NCBI RefSeq assembly: GCF_014384995.1
Contig: NZ_JACRSY010000013.1
Location: forward strand, 38,101 to 102,100
Direction of reading: 5' to 3'
DNA: 64,000 nucleotides
DNA from: Zhenhengia yiwuensis
Lineage (GTDB): Bacteria > Bacillota > Clostridia > Lachnospirales > Cellulosilyticaceae
In this document: positions 43,850 to 52,551 of the stretch, piece by piece
How positions within the stretch are numbered: the stretch's first letter is position 1
How the letters are laid out: every line of letters starts with the position of its first letter
The notes under the pieces: generated by a model
Seen by the model: the letters and a program-made list of their open reading frames with translations, nothing else
Databases searched by the model: none
Told to the model about the DNA's origin: nothing
Translations under genes and position numbers: made by a program

Positions 43850-44317
43850 ATGGATATGGATAAATCAACAATAGAGTCCTTAGTTAGACAAGTTCTAATG
43901 GAAAAGCTTTCAGGTGTATCTCATAATCAATGTGATTATGTAAGAGAAGTAGCACCTGGTGGTGTTATTGCAGTGAAAGTACCTACAGTTAAAGTAGATG
44001 AAAGTAATCGCATGGATACAGGAACACCTTCAGATATTGTCTACACAAAAGATTTATTTACTTTAGAAGAAAGTCCAAGATTGGGTTGTGGTGTTATGGA
44101 AATGACTAAAACAACGTTTGATTGGCATCTTAATTATGATGAAATTGATTATGTAATTGAAGGTTCATTAAGCATTGTTATTAATGGAGCTACAGTAACA
44201 GCAGGCCCTGGAGAATTAATCCTTATCCCTAAAGGATCAAGTATTAAATTTTCAGTACCCAATTATGCAAGATTTATATATGTAACTTATCCTGCAGACT
44301 GGTCAGGTCAGGCTTAG
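43850..44317 (+). CDS. eutQ: EutQ cupin protein
   Basis: A 155-residue cupin with WHLNYDEIDYVIEGSLSIVI and GPGELILIPKGSSIKF. It lacks the N-terminal domain of the 233-residue enterobacterial EutQ and instead begins with a short amphipathic helix (STIESLVRQVLMEKLSG) of the encapsulation type. The exact activity is disputed; acetate-kinase activity has been reported for the long form. Last gene of the operon. Confidence 0.88.
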   Translation: MDMDKSTIESLVRQVLMEKLSGVSHNQCDYVREVAPGGVIAVKVPTVKVDESNRMDTGTPSDIVYTKDLFTLEESPRLGCGVMEMTKTTFDWHLNYDEIDYVIEGSLSIVINGATVTAGPGELILIPKGSSIKFSVPNYARFIYVTYPADWSGQA

Positions 44318-44320
44318 AGA

Positions 44321-44362
44321 AAAAGTGTACTATATTCTTTTTAGGGTATAGTACACTTTTAT
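44321..44362 (+). terminator. Terminator of the eut operon
   Basis: AAAAGTGTACTATA pairs with TATAGTACACTTTT just after the eutQ stop. Confidence 0.85.
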
Positions 44363-44423
44363 GGCGTAAAATAGGGGATTATGATACAATGGAGACAAGT
44401 GAAATGAGGAAGGGAGAAATGAG

Positions 44424-45959
44424 ATGCGGAAAATACTAAAGCTTATTTTTCAGCGTGTAGTCATAGTAGGAGCATTTTTAGCTATACAAGTTGCTATACT
44501 AGTGAGCATGATTTTGAAGTTTAATAATTATTTTGTTTATTTTTATGGAATTTCTATTTTATTAAGTGCTATAGCGGTACTTTCTATTATTAGTAATAAA
44601 AGCAATCCAGGTTATAAGATTGCATGGATTATTCCTATTCTTTTATTCCCTATTTTTGGCGGACTTTTTTACATAATGTTTGGTGTCAATCAATTAAGCA
44701 AGCGTGAAAAGAAAAAAATGGCTATTATTGGTGAAAAAATGGTGCAAGCTCTTAATCAAGAGGAGCCAATTTTAGAAAGTATTCAAGAGGAAAGTGAGAC
44801 AGCAGCTAATCAGTCACGCTATATTAGTCATTATGCTTATTGCCCTCCTTATACCAATACAGCAACGGAATATCTGCCACTAGGGGAAATAGCCTTTGAA
44901 CGTTTAAAGGAAGAATTAAGAAAAGCCGAGCATTATATTTTTTTAGAGTATTTTATTATTGAAGAAGGGATTATGTGGAATAGTATTTTAGAAATTCTTC
45001 AAGAAAAAGCTGCGCAAGGGGTAGATGTACGTGTTATTTATGATGATGTAGGCTGTATCATGACACTTCCTTATAAATATAATAAAAAGTTAGAGTCTAT
45101 GGGGATTAAGTGTTGTGTATTTAATCCTTTTATTCCTATTTTATCTTCTAGACTTAATAACCGTGACCACCGTAAAATTTTAGTTATTGATGGACATACA
45201 GGTTTTACGGGAGGCATTAACTTAGCAGATGAGTATATTAATGCTTATGAAAAGCATGGGCACTGGAAAGATACAGCTATTATGCTTAAAGGAGATGCTG
45301 TATGGAGTTTAACGGTCATGTTCCTTACATTATGGTCTTATAATACCAATACAGATGAGGATTATAGTAGATATAAGCCTCATGTGCACCAAAAGGAACG
45401 GCATCAAGGACAGGGATATGTACAACCTTTTACCGATAGTCCACTAGATGGAGAGGCTGTAGGGGAAACAGTTTATCTAAATCTGATTAACAAAGCTAAA
45501 AAATATGTGTATATTAATACACCCTATTTAATTATTGATAATGAAATGGTGACAGCCCTTTGTAATGCTGCTAAATCTGGTGTAGATGTACGTATTGTGA
45601 CACCTCATATTGCAGATAAATGGTATGTACATGCTGTAACACGTGCTTATTATGAAGCCCTTTTAGAAAGTGGCGTGAAGATTTATGAATACATACCAGG
45701 GTTTATTCATGCTAAGACTTTCGTAGTAGATGATCTTTATAGTGTAGTAGGAACCATTAACTTAGACTATAGAAGTTTATATTTACACTTTGAATGTGGT
45801 GTATGGCTGTATAAAAATGAGAGTGTACAATCTGTAAAAGAAGATTTCTTAAGTACTCTTGAAATATGTAAAGCTATTAGCCTGCAGGAATGTCAAGAAG
45901 TATCTTGGTATAGAAAATTAGGGCGTTCAATATTACGTGTATTTGCGCCACTTATGTAA
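44424..45959 (+). CDS. cls: Cardiolipin synthase
   Basis: A 511-residue phospholipase D-family enzyme. Two N-terminal membrane helices (residues 10-60) precede a second transmembrane region and two catalytic domains, whose HxKxxxxD motifs are HRKILVIDG and HAKTFVVDD. It joins phosphatidylglycerols to make cardiolipin at the membrane. Start ATG follows AAGGGAGAA. Confidence 0.93.
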   Translation: MRKILKLIFQRVVIVGAFLAIQVAILVSMILKFNNYFVYFYGISILLSAIAVLSIISNKSNPGYKIAWIIPILLFPIFGGLFYIMFGVNQLSKREKKKMAIIGEKMVQALNQEEPILESIQEESETAANQSRYISHYAYCPPYTNTATEYLPLGEIAFERLKEELRKAEHYIFLEYFIIEEGIMWNSILEILQEKAAQGVDVRVIYDDVGCIMTLPYKYNKKLESMGIKCCVFNPFIPILSSRLNNRDHRKILVIDGHTGFTGGINLADEYINAYEKHGHWKDTAIMLKGDAVWSLTVMFLTLWSYNTNTDEDYSRYKPHVHQKERHQGQGYVQPFTDSPLDGEAVGETVYLNLINKAKKYVYINTPYLIIDNEMVTALCNAAKSGVDVRIVTPHIADKWYVHAVTRAYYEALLESGVKIYEYIPGFIHAKTFVVDDLYSVVGTINLDYRSLYLHFECGVWLYKNESVQSVKEDFLSTLEICKAISLQECQEVSWYRKLGRSILRVFAPLM

Positions 45960-46000
45960 AAGTTGACCTATAAGTAAATTACTTATAGGTCAACTTTTTT
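45957..46000 (+). terminator. Terminator of cls
   Basis: AAAAGTTGACCTATAAGTAA and its exact complement form a twenty-base hairpin followed by T6. Confidence 0.9.
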
Positions 46001-46075
46001 GCATAAAAACAATATTGAAATTCAATTTTTGTATTGTTAAAAAATATATAGAATTCGTTCTATTAAGGAGACCGT

Positions 46076-46261
46076 ACAGATACAGTAGCTAATTTCTTTA
46101 GTCAGTTTAATAATATTATGATGGATATGACTATGATAGTTATGAAAGTAGCACCAGCAGGTATATTTTGTTTAGTTGCTAAGACCTTTTCTGAAATAGG
46201 ATTTGATGCTTTTATCCTTATGATAAAATATATGGTTGCTATATTTTTGGTAAAGGGATAG
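46076..46261 (+). pseudogene. Fragment of a dicarboxylate/amino-acid:cation symporter (DAACS family)
   Basis: One frame reads DTVANFFSQFNNIMMDMTMI, then VMKVAPAGIFCLVAKTFSEI, then GFDAFILMIKYMVAIFLVKG and a stop. This matches the middle of GltP/DctA-type symporters ('f.n.f..vm..iv..im..aPiGvf.lia'). No start, upstream or downstream parts are present, so it is a fossil about 60 codons long inside a 430-base intergenic region. Confidence 0.7.
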
Positions 46262-46349
46262 ATGCTCATCGTATTTTTTAATAGAATAATAGGGTTTATG
46301 TCAGAGTTTTTTATTTTATATTTTAAATGCTTATGTCAGAAGTTTATAG

Positions 46350-46355
46350 TATAAT
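46350..46355 (+). promoter_or_regulatory. -10 box of the coiled-coil gene
   Basis: A TATAAT ends 14 bases before an in-frame ATG at 46370. Transcription would start at about 46362, making that ATG too close to the RNA end for a ribosome site and favouring the TTG at 46394. No good -35 box is visible. Confidence 0.4.
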
Positions 46356-46393
46356 AGATATACTATAAAATGATTTTAAGGGAGAGTTCAATT

Positions 46394-47980
46394 TTGATAA
46401 ATTTATTTGACGTAATGAAGAAACTTTCAGAGGAAGAGCTAAAAGAACAAGGGGCACTTTTAGAAACTTTAACAATGACTAATTTATCTAAACAAACAAG
46501 TCAAAAAGTAGCACATAAATTAGTTAAGGCTACTAATCTATTTGCGGGACTTATGAAAAAAGAACCTTTTCAGACTCCAGAAGTTTTAACTATAGAAGAG
46601 CGATTAGAGCAAAATAAACAGAAGTGGCAAGCTTATGCAAGAGAAGAAGCTGAAAGAAGCCTTAAAGAGCTTTTAAAAGTAAGATGTAGTAAACTGGATT
46701 TAAGTCGTGTAGAAGAGGCGCTTTCTGAAGAAGCTTTTTCTATTTTAATTCTTGAGGAGGCCGGAGAGCGTTATGACCTAAAAGACGAATTATTACCTTC
46801 ACAAAAAGCAGATTTTATTGCGAAGTTCTATCAAAGAGAAATCAAGGAAATAAGAAAAGAATTAGAAAAGCAGAGATCAGAAGATAAAGAGGATAAAGAA
46901 AAAGATAAAGAAAAAGATAAAGAAGATACCAATCCAAATGAGGAGGCACAAGAAGAAGCAAAAGAAGAAGCAAAAGAAGAACAACAAGGGGAAGAGGAAA
47001 TATCAGAAATTAAGTGTCTCATGCAGTTAGGATTAGGAAGAAATAAACTAATTAGAGCATTATTTGCAAGATGGATTACACTATGTGTACAGGCATGCGG
47101 TGGGCAAATGACAGTAAAAGAAGAAGCCCTACCAAGTTTTCAGCCACCTAGAGAAAGAATACAGCGTGAACATGATTATCAGGAGTTACTCAGACAACAT
47201 CAGCGCAATGAGGCAGAATACGAGAAGGTTCTACATAGTCTTTTAGAAGCGGATCAAAATCTTAGTATGAAAAATAAAGTAATTGATCATGAAGAGAAAA
47301 AACAGTTAGAGATTCAAGCACATATTGAGAAACTCATAGAAGAGAGAAAGGCTTTAAATGAGAGGATAGAAGCTACAAGACAAGATTTATCACATAGAGC
47401 TAATAAGGAAGAAGCCAATGAGCTGGAACAAATAGAAATGCAGCGGTTAACCAAAGAAGTCAAAATGAAAGAAAAGCAGATGAATACTTATGAAAGCATG
47501 TTGGCAATCAGTGCAGAGGAAGTAGAAGGTGCTACAAGGTCTATAGAGCTTATTAATATGAATAAAGAAGAGTGTATTGCACCTTTACTTAAAAAGGTTG
47601 CTGATAGGAGAGCGATTACATCTAAGCAACTTGAAGAAGAAGAAGAAAAAAGGCAAAAAGATTTAGTGGAAAAGTGGCAACTAGCCTATAAAGACTTTAT
47701 ATTTGATGAAGAATGTTTAAAGAGTATACAGGATTTTGCGCCTTATGAGCTTTTAGATATTGAGCGTGCTTTATTAGAGTTGCATACTGTACAAGATAAA
47801 AAAGCTTTAAGCTGGGGTGAGATAGAACGAAAAGAATATGAGCTATTTGAGATTGAACCCGATGGGCAATCTTTAGAACATATGTATTTAAGCTTGTATG
47901 GTGGAGAAATTATAGTCCTTATTTATAAGGTTCAAGAAGAAATAAATAAGGTAAAAATTATTAAAGTTTTAAAAGTGTAA
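46394..47980 (+). CDS. Large coiled-coil protein of unknown function
   Basis: About 528 residues. I place the start at TTG behind AAGGGAGAG rather than at the ATG 24 bases earlier, which lacks a site. The N-terminal 150 residues are helical; residues 165-205 are an extremely charged Lys/Glu/Asp stretch with repeats of EDKEKDK and EEAKEEA. A segment with ARWITLCVQACGGQMTV is the only hydrophobic part. From about 250 to 420 there is a continuous heptad-type coiled coil (QIEMQRLTKEVKMKEKQM). The last 110 residues look like a globular domain (DIERALLELHTVQDKKALSW). No family recognised. Confidence 0.75.
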   Translation: MINLFDVMKKLSEEELKEQGALLETLTMTNLSKQTSQKVAHKLVKATNLFAGLMKKEPFQTPEVLTIEERLEQNKQKWQAYAREEAERSLKELLKVRCSKLDLSRVEEALSEEAFSILILEEAGERYDLKDELLPSQKADFIAKFYQREIKEIRKELEKQRSEDKEDKEKDKEKDKEDTNPNEEAQEEAKEEAKEEQQGEEEISEIKCLMQLGLGRNKLIRALFARWITLCVQACGGQMTVKEEALPSFQPPRERIQREHDYQELLRQHQRNEAEYEKVLHSLLEADQNLSMKNKVIDHEEKKQLEIQAHIEKLIEERKALNERIEATRQDLSHRANKEEANELEQIEMQRLTKEVKMKEKQMNTYESMLAISAEEVEGATRSIELINMNKEECIAPLLKKVADRRAITSKQLEEEEEKRQKDLVEKWQLAYKDFIFDEECLKSIQDFAPYELLDIERALLELHTVQDKKALSWGEIERKEYELFEIEPDGQSLEHMYLSLYGGEIIVLIYKVQEEINKVKIIKVLKV

Positions 47981-47992
47981 AAATAAAATACA

Positions 47993-48028
47993 AAGGCACT
48001 CTAACGACTTATTAGGGTGTCTTTTTTA
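47993..48028 (+). terminator. Terminator of the coiled-coil gene
   Basis: AGGCACTCTAA pairs (two G-U) with TTAGGGTGTCT, followed by T6. Confidence 0.75.
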
Positions 48029-48097
48029 TGTGTAAAATGAGTATAAAAATAGAAGGATTAGGGAATGATATTACAAAAAATAGAGGGAAATAGACAT

Positions 48098-48169
48098 ATG
48101 GCAGAACATGTTACGGCTATGCGGCACGAGGATAGGGGGCAACACACAGTATGCCTTTTATGCTGGTAA
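48098..48169 (+). CDS. Possible 23-residue leader peptide
   Basis: An ATG after AGAGGGAAATAG opens MAEHVTAMRHEDRGQHTVCL and three more residues, ending in a TAA that overlaps the next frame's start by 19 bases. It could be a translated leader coupled to the membrane protein, or chance. Confidence 0.25.
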   Translation: MAEHVTAMRHEDRGQHTVCLLCW

Positions 48170-48450
48170 TGGCATTATTGTTCGGTATGTTGCCGAAAAT
48201 GTTAGCTATAGGGGTAGCCTATCTGTATGCATTTCTCAAGAGAAGAATGAGAGGATTTACCCTATTTGGATTAGAAAAGGAAGTAGAGAATATGTTCTTT
48301 AGACGTAAAAAAGAAGATCCTGAGTTAGAAGCTGAATATAGGAGAGTACTAGAAGAGTTCCAATGTGAAATGGACCTAAAAGGTGTAATGCAGGAACATG
48401 AGTTGGAATGGCGTGATGTATTAAATATTGTAAAGGATAGTTTAAAATAA
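48151..48450 (+). CDS. Small membrane-anchored protein of unknown function
   Basis: Ninety-nine residues. A hydrophobic N-terminal helix (MLVMALLFGMLPKMLAIGVAYLY; shortened here to its core) is followed by a basic segment and a charged helical domain (PELEAEYRRVLEEFQCEMDL). GATAGGGGG precedes the ATG at 11 bases. A terminator follows. I prefer this frame over the overlapping 64-codon one in another frame, which has no site. Confidence 0.6.
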   Translation: MPFMLVMALLFGMLPKMLAIGVAYLYAFLKRRMRGFTLFGLEKEVENMFFRRKKEDPELEAEYRRVLEEFQCEMDLKGVMQEHELEWRDVLNIVKDSLK

Positions 48451-48474
48451 GGCATCTTATTGGATGCCTTATTT
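48445..48474 (+). terminator. Terminator after the membrane-anchored protein
   Basis: AAATAAGGCATC pairs with GATGCCTTATTT around a short loop. Confidence 0.75.
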
Positions 48475-48723
48475 CGTGTAAAAGTAATGTAAGAGTTAAA
48501 CCTTTTCATGTTTACATTAAGTGAACAGTTTTTTAGCTCTGTATAATCAACTTATATTAAGGGGGACACAAACAGGACTATGCTAAGCTAACCCCAATTG
48601 TATATTTACGAGGTACTTCAAAGCTCAGCTTATTGTGCTTTGCCATTAGGGCATATTTTTGTTTTTAAAACATAATATAAAATGGGTAAGAATACAGTAA
48701 AAGCAATATATTGGAGGGGTTTT
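48475..48723. other. Intergenic stretch with possible IS end
   Basis: No gene. On the minus strand 48569-48536 reads TGTGTCCCCCTTAATATAAG and further, reminiscent of IS3-type terminal repeats (compare TGTGACCCCAATAAGTTAGA at the right end of the window). A CAAAGC/GCTTTG hairpin with a following T-rich stretch lies at about 48618-48665. Neither is conclusive. Confidence 0.3.
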
Positions 48724-49338
48724 ATGGATAAGTATACCATAACGATTGCGAGAGGATATGGCAGTGGAGGACGTGTTATTGGGAAGTTGTTAGCGAAGGA
48801 GTTAGGCATTCCTTTCTATGATAGAAATTTATTAAGACTCGCGTCAGATGACAGTGGCATTAATGAACAACTTTTTGTAGATGCAGATGAAAAAGTGAAA
48901 AATACTTTATTATATAAGGTAGCTAAAAAAGTTTATAAAGGAGAACTTATTCCACCTGATCGTGATGATTTTATTTCTAATGAAAACCTCTTTAATTATC
49001 AAGCTAAAATTATTAAAGAACTGGCTCGTGAAGGGTCTTGTGTCATTATGGGGAGATGCGCAGACTACATCTTAAAAGATTATGACCATATACTACGTAT
49101 TTACATTCATGCACCACTAGAAGACTGTATTCAAGCAGTAGATAAAATTGCACCTGTTAGAAATCCTAAAGATTATATTCTTATGACAGATAAACGTCGT
49201 GGAGCCTACTATCGTTATTTTACAGGAAGAAACTGGCGGGATGCAGATAACTATGACCTGTGTCTTAACAGCAGTCATTTAGGCTATGAAAAATGTGTAG
49301 AAGTCATTAAAGCTTATTTAGACATTAAATTTAATTAG
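48724..49338 (+). CDS. Cytidylate-kinase-like protein
   Basis: A 204-residue P-loop protein of the cytidylate kinase-like family (PF13189): the N-terminal TIARGYGSGGRVIGKLLAKE is the nucleotide loop, and FYDRNLLRLAS and GSCVIMGRCADYIL are family hallmarks. The ATG at 48724 follows TTGGAGGGG; an upstream in-frame ATG at 48682 has none. This family lacks a proven substrate. Confidence 0.85.
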   Translation: MDKYTITIARGYGSGGRVIGKLLAKELGIPFYDRNLLRLASDDSGINEQLFVDADEKVKNTLLYKVAKKVYKGELIPPDRDDFISNENLFNYQAKIIKELAREGSCVIMGRCADYILKDYDHILRIYIHAPLEDCIQAVDKIAPVRNPKDYILMTDKRRGAYYRYFTGRNWRDADNYDLCLNSSHLGYEKCVEVIKAYLDIKFN

Positions 49339-49340
49339 TG

Positions 49341-49379
49341 AAAAGGCTTATAAGAGAAGCACTTCTTATAAGCCTTTTC
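49341..49379 (+). terminator. Terminator of the kinase-like gene
   Basis: AAAAGGCTTATAAGA pairs with TCTTATAAGCCTTTT around AGAAGCACT-type loop bases. Confidence 0.75.
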
Positions 49380-49442
49380 ATTGCCTATTTTACGCTCATT
49401 CTTTATACTGAGAAATGAAGAAATTTAAATAAAGGAGTACAT

Positions 49443-50867
49443 ATGATAGAAGTAGAAGAGATGACTATAGAGCAGGTGAGGGATTTATTAGATAGGGGGG
49501 AACTCACATCAAAGGCTTTAGTAATGTTCTATTTAGAAAGAATAGCAAAATATGATAAGGGAGAAAGAGGTCTTAATGCTATTTTAGAGCTTAATCCAGA
49601 GGCACTTCAGATGGCAGACCAGTTGGATGAGGAAAGAAAGCAGTGTGGATCTAGAAGTATACTACATGGCATCCCCATCCTTATTAAAGATAATATAAGT
49701 ACTAAAGATCACATGCATACAAGCGGTGGAAGCTTAGCTTTAGCAGACTTATACGTACCCTTTGATGCTTTTATTATTAAAAAGCTTCGAGCAAGTGGAG
49801 CTATTTTGTTAGGTAAAACCAATATGGGAGAGTTGATGAACTTTATGTCTTATACGATGCCAGATGGCTATAGTTCAAGGGGAGGGCAGGTGAACAATCC
49901 TTATAATAGAAGGCTTACACCTTCAGGTTCTAGTTCAGGTTCTGCCGTAGCTGTAGCATCCAATTTAGCTATGGCAGCAATAGGAACAGAAACGAATGGT
50001 TCACTTACTATGCCAGCAAGATATAATCAACTTGTTACCATTAAGCCAACGGTAGGGCTTGTAAGTAGACAGGGTATTATGCCTATTTCTTATTATCAGG
50101 ATACACCAGGGCCTATGGCAAGGAATGTAGCAGATGCTACAATTTTGTTAGAAGCAATAGTAGGTAGGGATGAGCAGGATGAGCTAACGGATAGAAGTAT
50201 GGGACGTATACCTAAGAGCTATAGAGAGGAACTTGGTAAAGACATAAATGGGAAACGAATTGGTTATAATCCAAAGACTTTTGAAGAACTCGACTCAGAA
50301 GAAAAAAGGGTTATGCAAGAGGCTATGGAGATTTTAGAAAAAGCTGGAGCTCATCTTATACCTACACTATTAGAAGAAATAGGGGACTATGGTTTTAAAC
50401 CTAATCTATATGAATTTAAAGCTGGGTTTAATAGGTATCTTAAAAGTGTCAAAGGTGCCACTAAGATAGAAACGTTACAAGACCTTATAGCTTTTAATGA
50501 GACGCACCCAGATACATGTCTTAAGTATGGACAAGACATTCTGTATGAGGCACAGGCGACAACGGGTAACCTTAGTGACCCTTATTATATGATGCTTAGA
50601 CAAAATAGCTTACAGCAAGTAAGGACTATAGGAATGGATAGACATTTTGCCAAAGATCATTTAGATGCTTTTATGACCATGGCGATTAGTAGTCTTGCGC
50701 CTGTATCAGGATATCCTAGTCTTGCACTGCCAGCTGGCTGGAAAAGAGAGGGGGAACCGATGAGTTTATTATTAATAGGTAAGGCCTTTACAGAATCTAT
50801 CCTAATTCGTATAGGGTATCAATATGAAAAAAGAACACAAAAAAGAAAGGCACCTATCTTAGGATAA
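49443..50867 (+). CDS. Amidase of the amidase signature (GatA-like) family
   Basis: A 474-residue enzyme with the Ser-Ser-Lys triad: Lys82 in GIPILIKDNI, cis-Ser in TPSGSSSGSA (161-167) and nucleophile Ser187 in GTETNGSLTMPA. It is not next to gatB or gatC and ends differently from GatA, so a stand-alone amide hydrolase is more likely. ATG follows AAGGAG. The classical triad glycine preceding the nucleophile is Asn-Gly here. Confidence 0.87.
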   Translation: MIEVEEMTIEQVRDLLDRGELTSKALVMFYLERIAKYDKGERGLNAILELNPEALQMADQLDEERKQCGSRSILHGIPILIKDNISTKDHMHTSGGSLALADLYVPFDAFIIKKLRASGAILLGKTNMGELMNFMSYTMPDGYSSRGGQVNNPYNRRLTPSGSSSGSAVAVASNLAMAAIGTETNGSLTMPARYNQLVTIKPTVGLVSRQGIMPISYYQDTPGPMARNVADATILLEAIVGRDEQDELTDRSMGRIPKSYREELGKDINGKRIGYNPKTFEELDSEEKRVMQEAMEILEKAGAHLIPTLLEEIGDYGFKPNLYEFKAGFNRYLKSVKGATKIETLQDLIAFNETHPDTCLKYGQDILYEAQATTGNLSDPYYMMLRQNSLQQVRTIGMDRHFAKDHLDAFMTMAISSLAPVSGYPSLALPAGWKREGEPMSLLLIGKAFTESILIRIGYQYEKRTQKRKAPILG

Positions 50868-50873
50868 GGTGCC

Positions 50874-51278
50874 TTAAGTGCGTTTATGCAGTTCATGTTT
50901 ACATTTAGGGCAAGTAATACAAACTTTGCCCTTACCTCTTGGAACGCGAAGCGTTTGTTTACATTCTGGACATTTAAAGTATTTATGCGTTTTCATGCCT
51001 TTTAGGCGGTTCCACTTGCGCAAAGAAGCATTTTTGACAGGATGCCAAATTCTAAGGAACTTAAAGTTTTCTTGTTGTCTTGCATAAAGGTTTTTAGATA
51101 AAATTCTAAAATAGCATAAAAAGATTGCTCCTAAATCCACAATGGTTAAAATTGTACTGCCTATAAAGCCATTAAGAAGAGATAGTACAAGCGAAAAAAT
51201 AAGTAGAGCTACAGAAAGTTGGTCAATGCCATAGCGACCAATCATAAAGTGTTTGAGTTTATCCATAAACTTTTCCAT
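50874..51278 (-). CDS. Membrane protein with C-terminal zinc ribbon
   Basis: About 134 residues from an ATG behind AAAGGAGC (an upstream in-frame ATG lacks a site). Two membrane helices (LSVALLIFSLVLSLLNGF, ILTIVDLGAIFLCYF) are followed by a basic cytoplasmic region and a zinc ribbon made of CPEC and CPKC. Family of unknown function, common in Firmicutes. Confidence 0.75.
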   Translation of the reverse strand: MEKFMDKLKHFMIGRYGIDQLSVALLIFSLVLSLLNGFIGSTILTIVDLGAIFLCYFRILSKNLYARQQENFKFLRIWHPVKNASLRKWNRLKGMKTHKYFKCPECKQTLRVPRGKGKVCITCPKCKHELHKRT

Positions 51279-51419
51279 AGAAGAGCTCCTTTCAAAATCA
51301 TAGAGTATCAATTAAATTTATTATAGGATAAAATTGTTAAGAGAATATATACACATTGACAAATACAGGGGAAAATTTTATGATGGAAACTGATTAAACA
51401 ACATAAAGAGAGGTAGAAC

Positions 51420-52541
51420 ATGATTTATTTAGATTATGCTGCAAATACACCTGCTCATGAAGAAGTTTTAAAGTCTTTTGTAGACTTTTCTACACAATAT
51501 ATAGCTAATCCTAATGCCTCTCATGCATTAGGTAAAGAAACAAAAATTGTTTTAGATGAAGCAACTGAGCGTATTGCAAAGCTTTTAGGCGTTCAAAAAA
51601 GTGAAATTATTTATACATCGGGCGCAACAGAATCCAACAACCTTGCGCTTAAAGGTATTGCCTATCAGTACAGACGTAAAGGCAAACATATTATTACGAC
51701 TTACCTTGAGCATTCTTCTGTAACCAGTACAGTAACAGCACTTCAGAATGCAGGATACGAAGTAGACTTTGTAGATGTTTTAAAGGATGGACAAGTTGAT
51801 TTAGAACATCTTAAGGAACTTTTAAGGCCAGATACGATTTTAGTATCTCTTAGTCATGTGGATAGTGAAGTAGGCATTAAACAGCCACTTAAAGCCATTC
51901 ATGATTTATTAGAAGGATACCCAAATTGCTTTTTTCATGTAGATGCTACTCAAGCTATAGGTAAAATAGTGGTAGATTTAAAAGATGTTGACTTATTAAC
52001 ATTTGCACCACATAAGTTTTATGGCTTAAATGGTATAGGTATTCTCATTAAAAAGGAAGGGATTATGCTTGAGCCAGTTATTCACGGAGGTATTAGCACA
52101 ACAGCTTTTAGAAGTGGTACACCAACACTTGCACTGATTGAAAGTGCAGCAAAAGCACTGGAATTGGCAATTCCTCATATAGATGAGCGTTATACTTATG
52201 TAGAAGGACTTAATATAAAATTACGTAAAGGATTAGAGAAATATGCCAATGTGCATATTAACAGTCCAAAAGATGCAAGTCCATTTATCGTAAACTTTAG
52301 TGTAAAAGGCGTTAATGCAGCTGCCTTCCAACAGGCTTTAGAAGAATGTGAAATTTATGTAGCAACTAAATCAGCTTGTTGCGTGGTCAATACACCTTCG
52401 AGACCAGTCTATGCGTTAACTAAGGATCGTAAACTCGCACTTTCTACGCTTAGAATAAGTTTAAGTCATTTAACAACAGAAGAAGAAATTGAGAGCTTCT
52501 TAGAAGTTTTTGAACGTAGTTATAAAAATTTAGTAAAATAA
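51420..52541 (+). CDS. Cysteine desulfurase (NifS/IscS-type)
   Basis: A 373-residue PLP enzyme: YLDYAANTPAHEEV at the start, SGATESNNLA, HVDATQAIGK, PLP lysine Lys199 in APHKFYG, and the persulfide cysteine in SACCV (320-321) instead of the common SACSS. It supplies sulfur from cysteine. The TtcA-like gene 10 bases downstream is the probable acceptor. Confidence 0.92.
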   Translation: MIYLDYAANTPAHEEVLKSFVDFSTQYIANPNASHALGKETKIVLDEATERIAKLLGVQKSEIIYTSGATESNNLALKGIAYQYRRKGKHIITTYLEHSSVTSTVTALQNAGYEVDFVDVLKDGQVDLEHLKELLRPDTILVSLSHVDSEVGIKQPLKAIHDLLEGYPNCFFHVDATQAIGKIVVDLKDVDLLTFAPHKFYGLNGIGILIKKEGIMLEPVIHGGISTTAFRSGTPTLALIESAAKALELAIPHIDERYTYVEGLNIKLRKGLEKYANVHINSPKDASPFIVNFSVKGVNAAAFQQALEECEIYVATKSACCVVNTPSRPVYALTKDRKLALSTLRISLSHLTTEEEIESFLEVFERSYKNLVK

Positions 52542-52551
52542 GGATGAACTT

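Noticed and set aside
48108..48302. Plus-strand 64-codon frame
   Set aside because: It overlaps the 99-residue membrane protein frame, has no ribosome site and a cysteine/glycine-rich, non-homologous translation.
48536..48665. Possible riboswitch before the cytidylate-kinase-like gene
   Set aside because: The sequence did not match any riboswitch consensus I could recall (c-di-GMP, purine, SAM, preQ1, guanidine, T-box); an IS end or simple spacer is equally likely.
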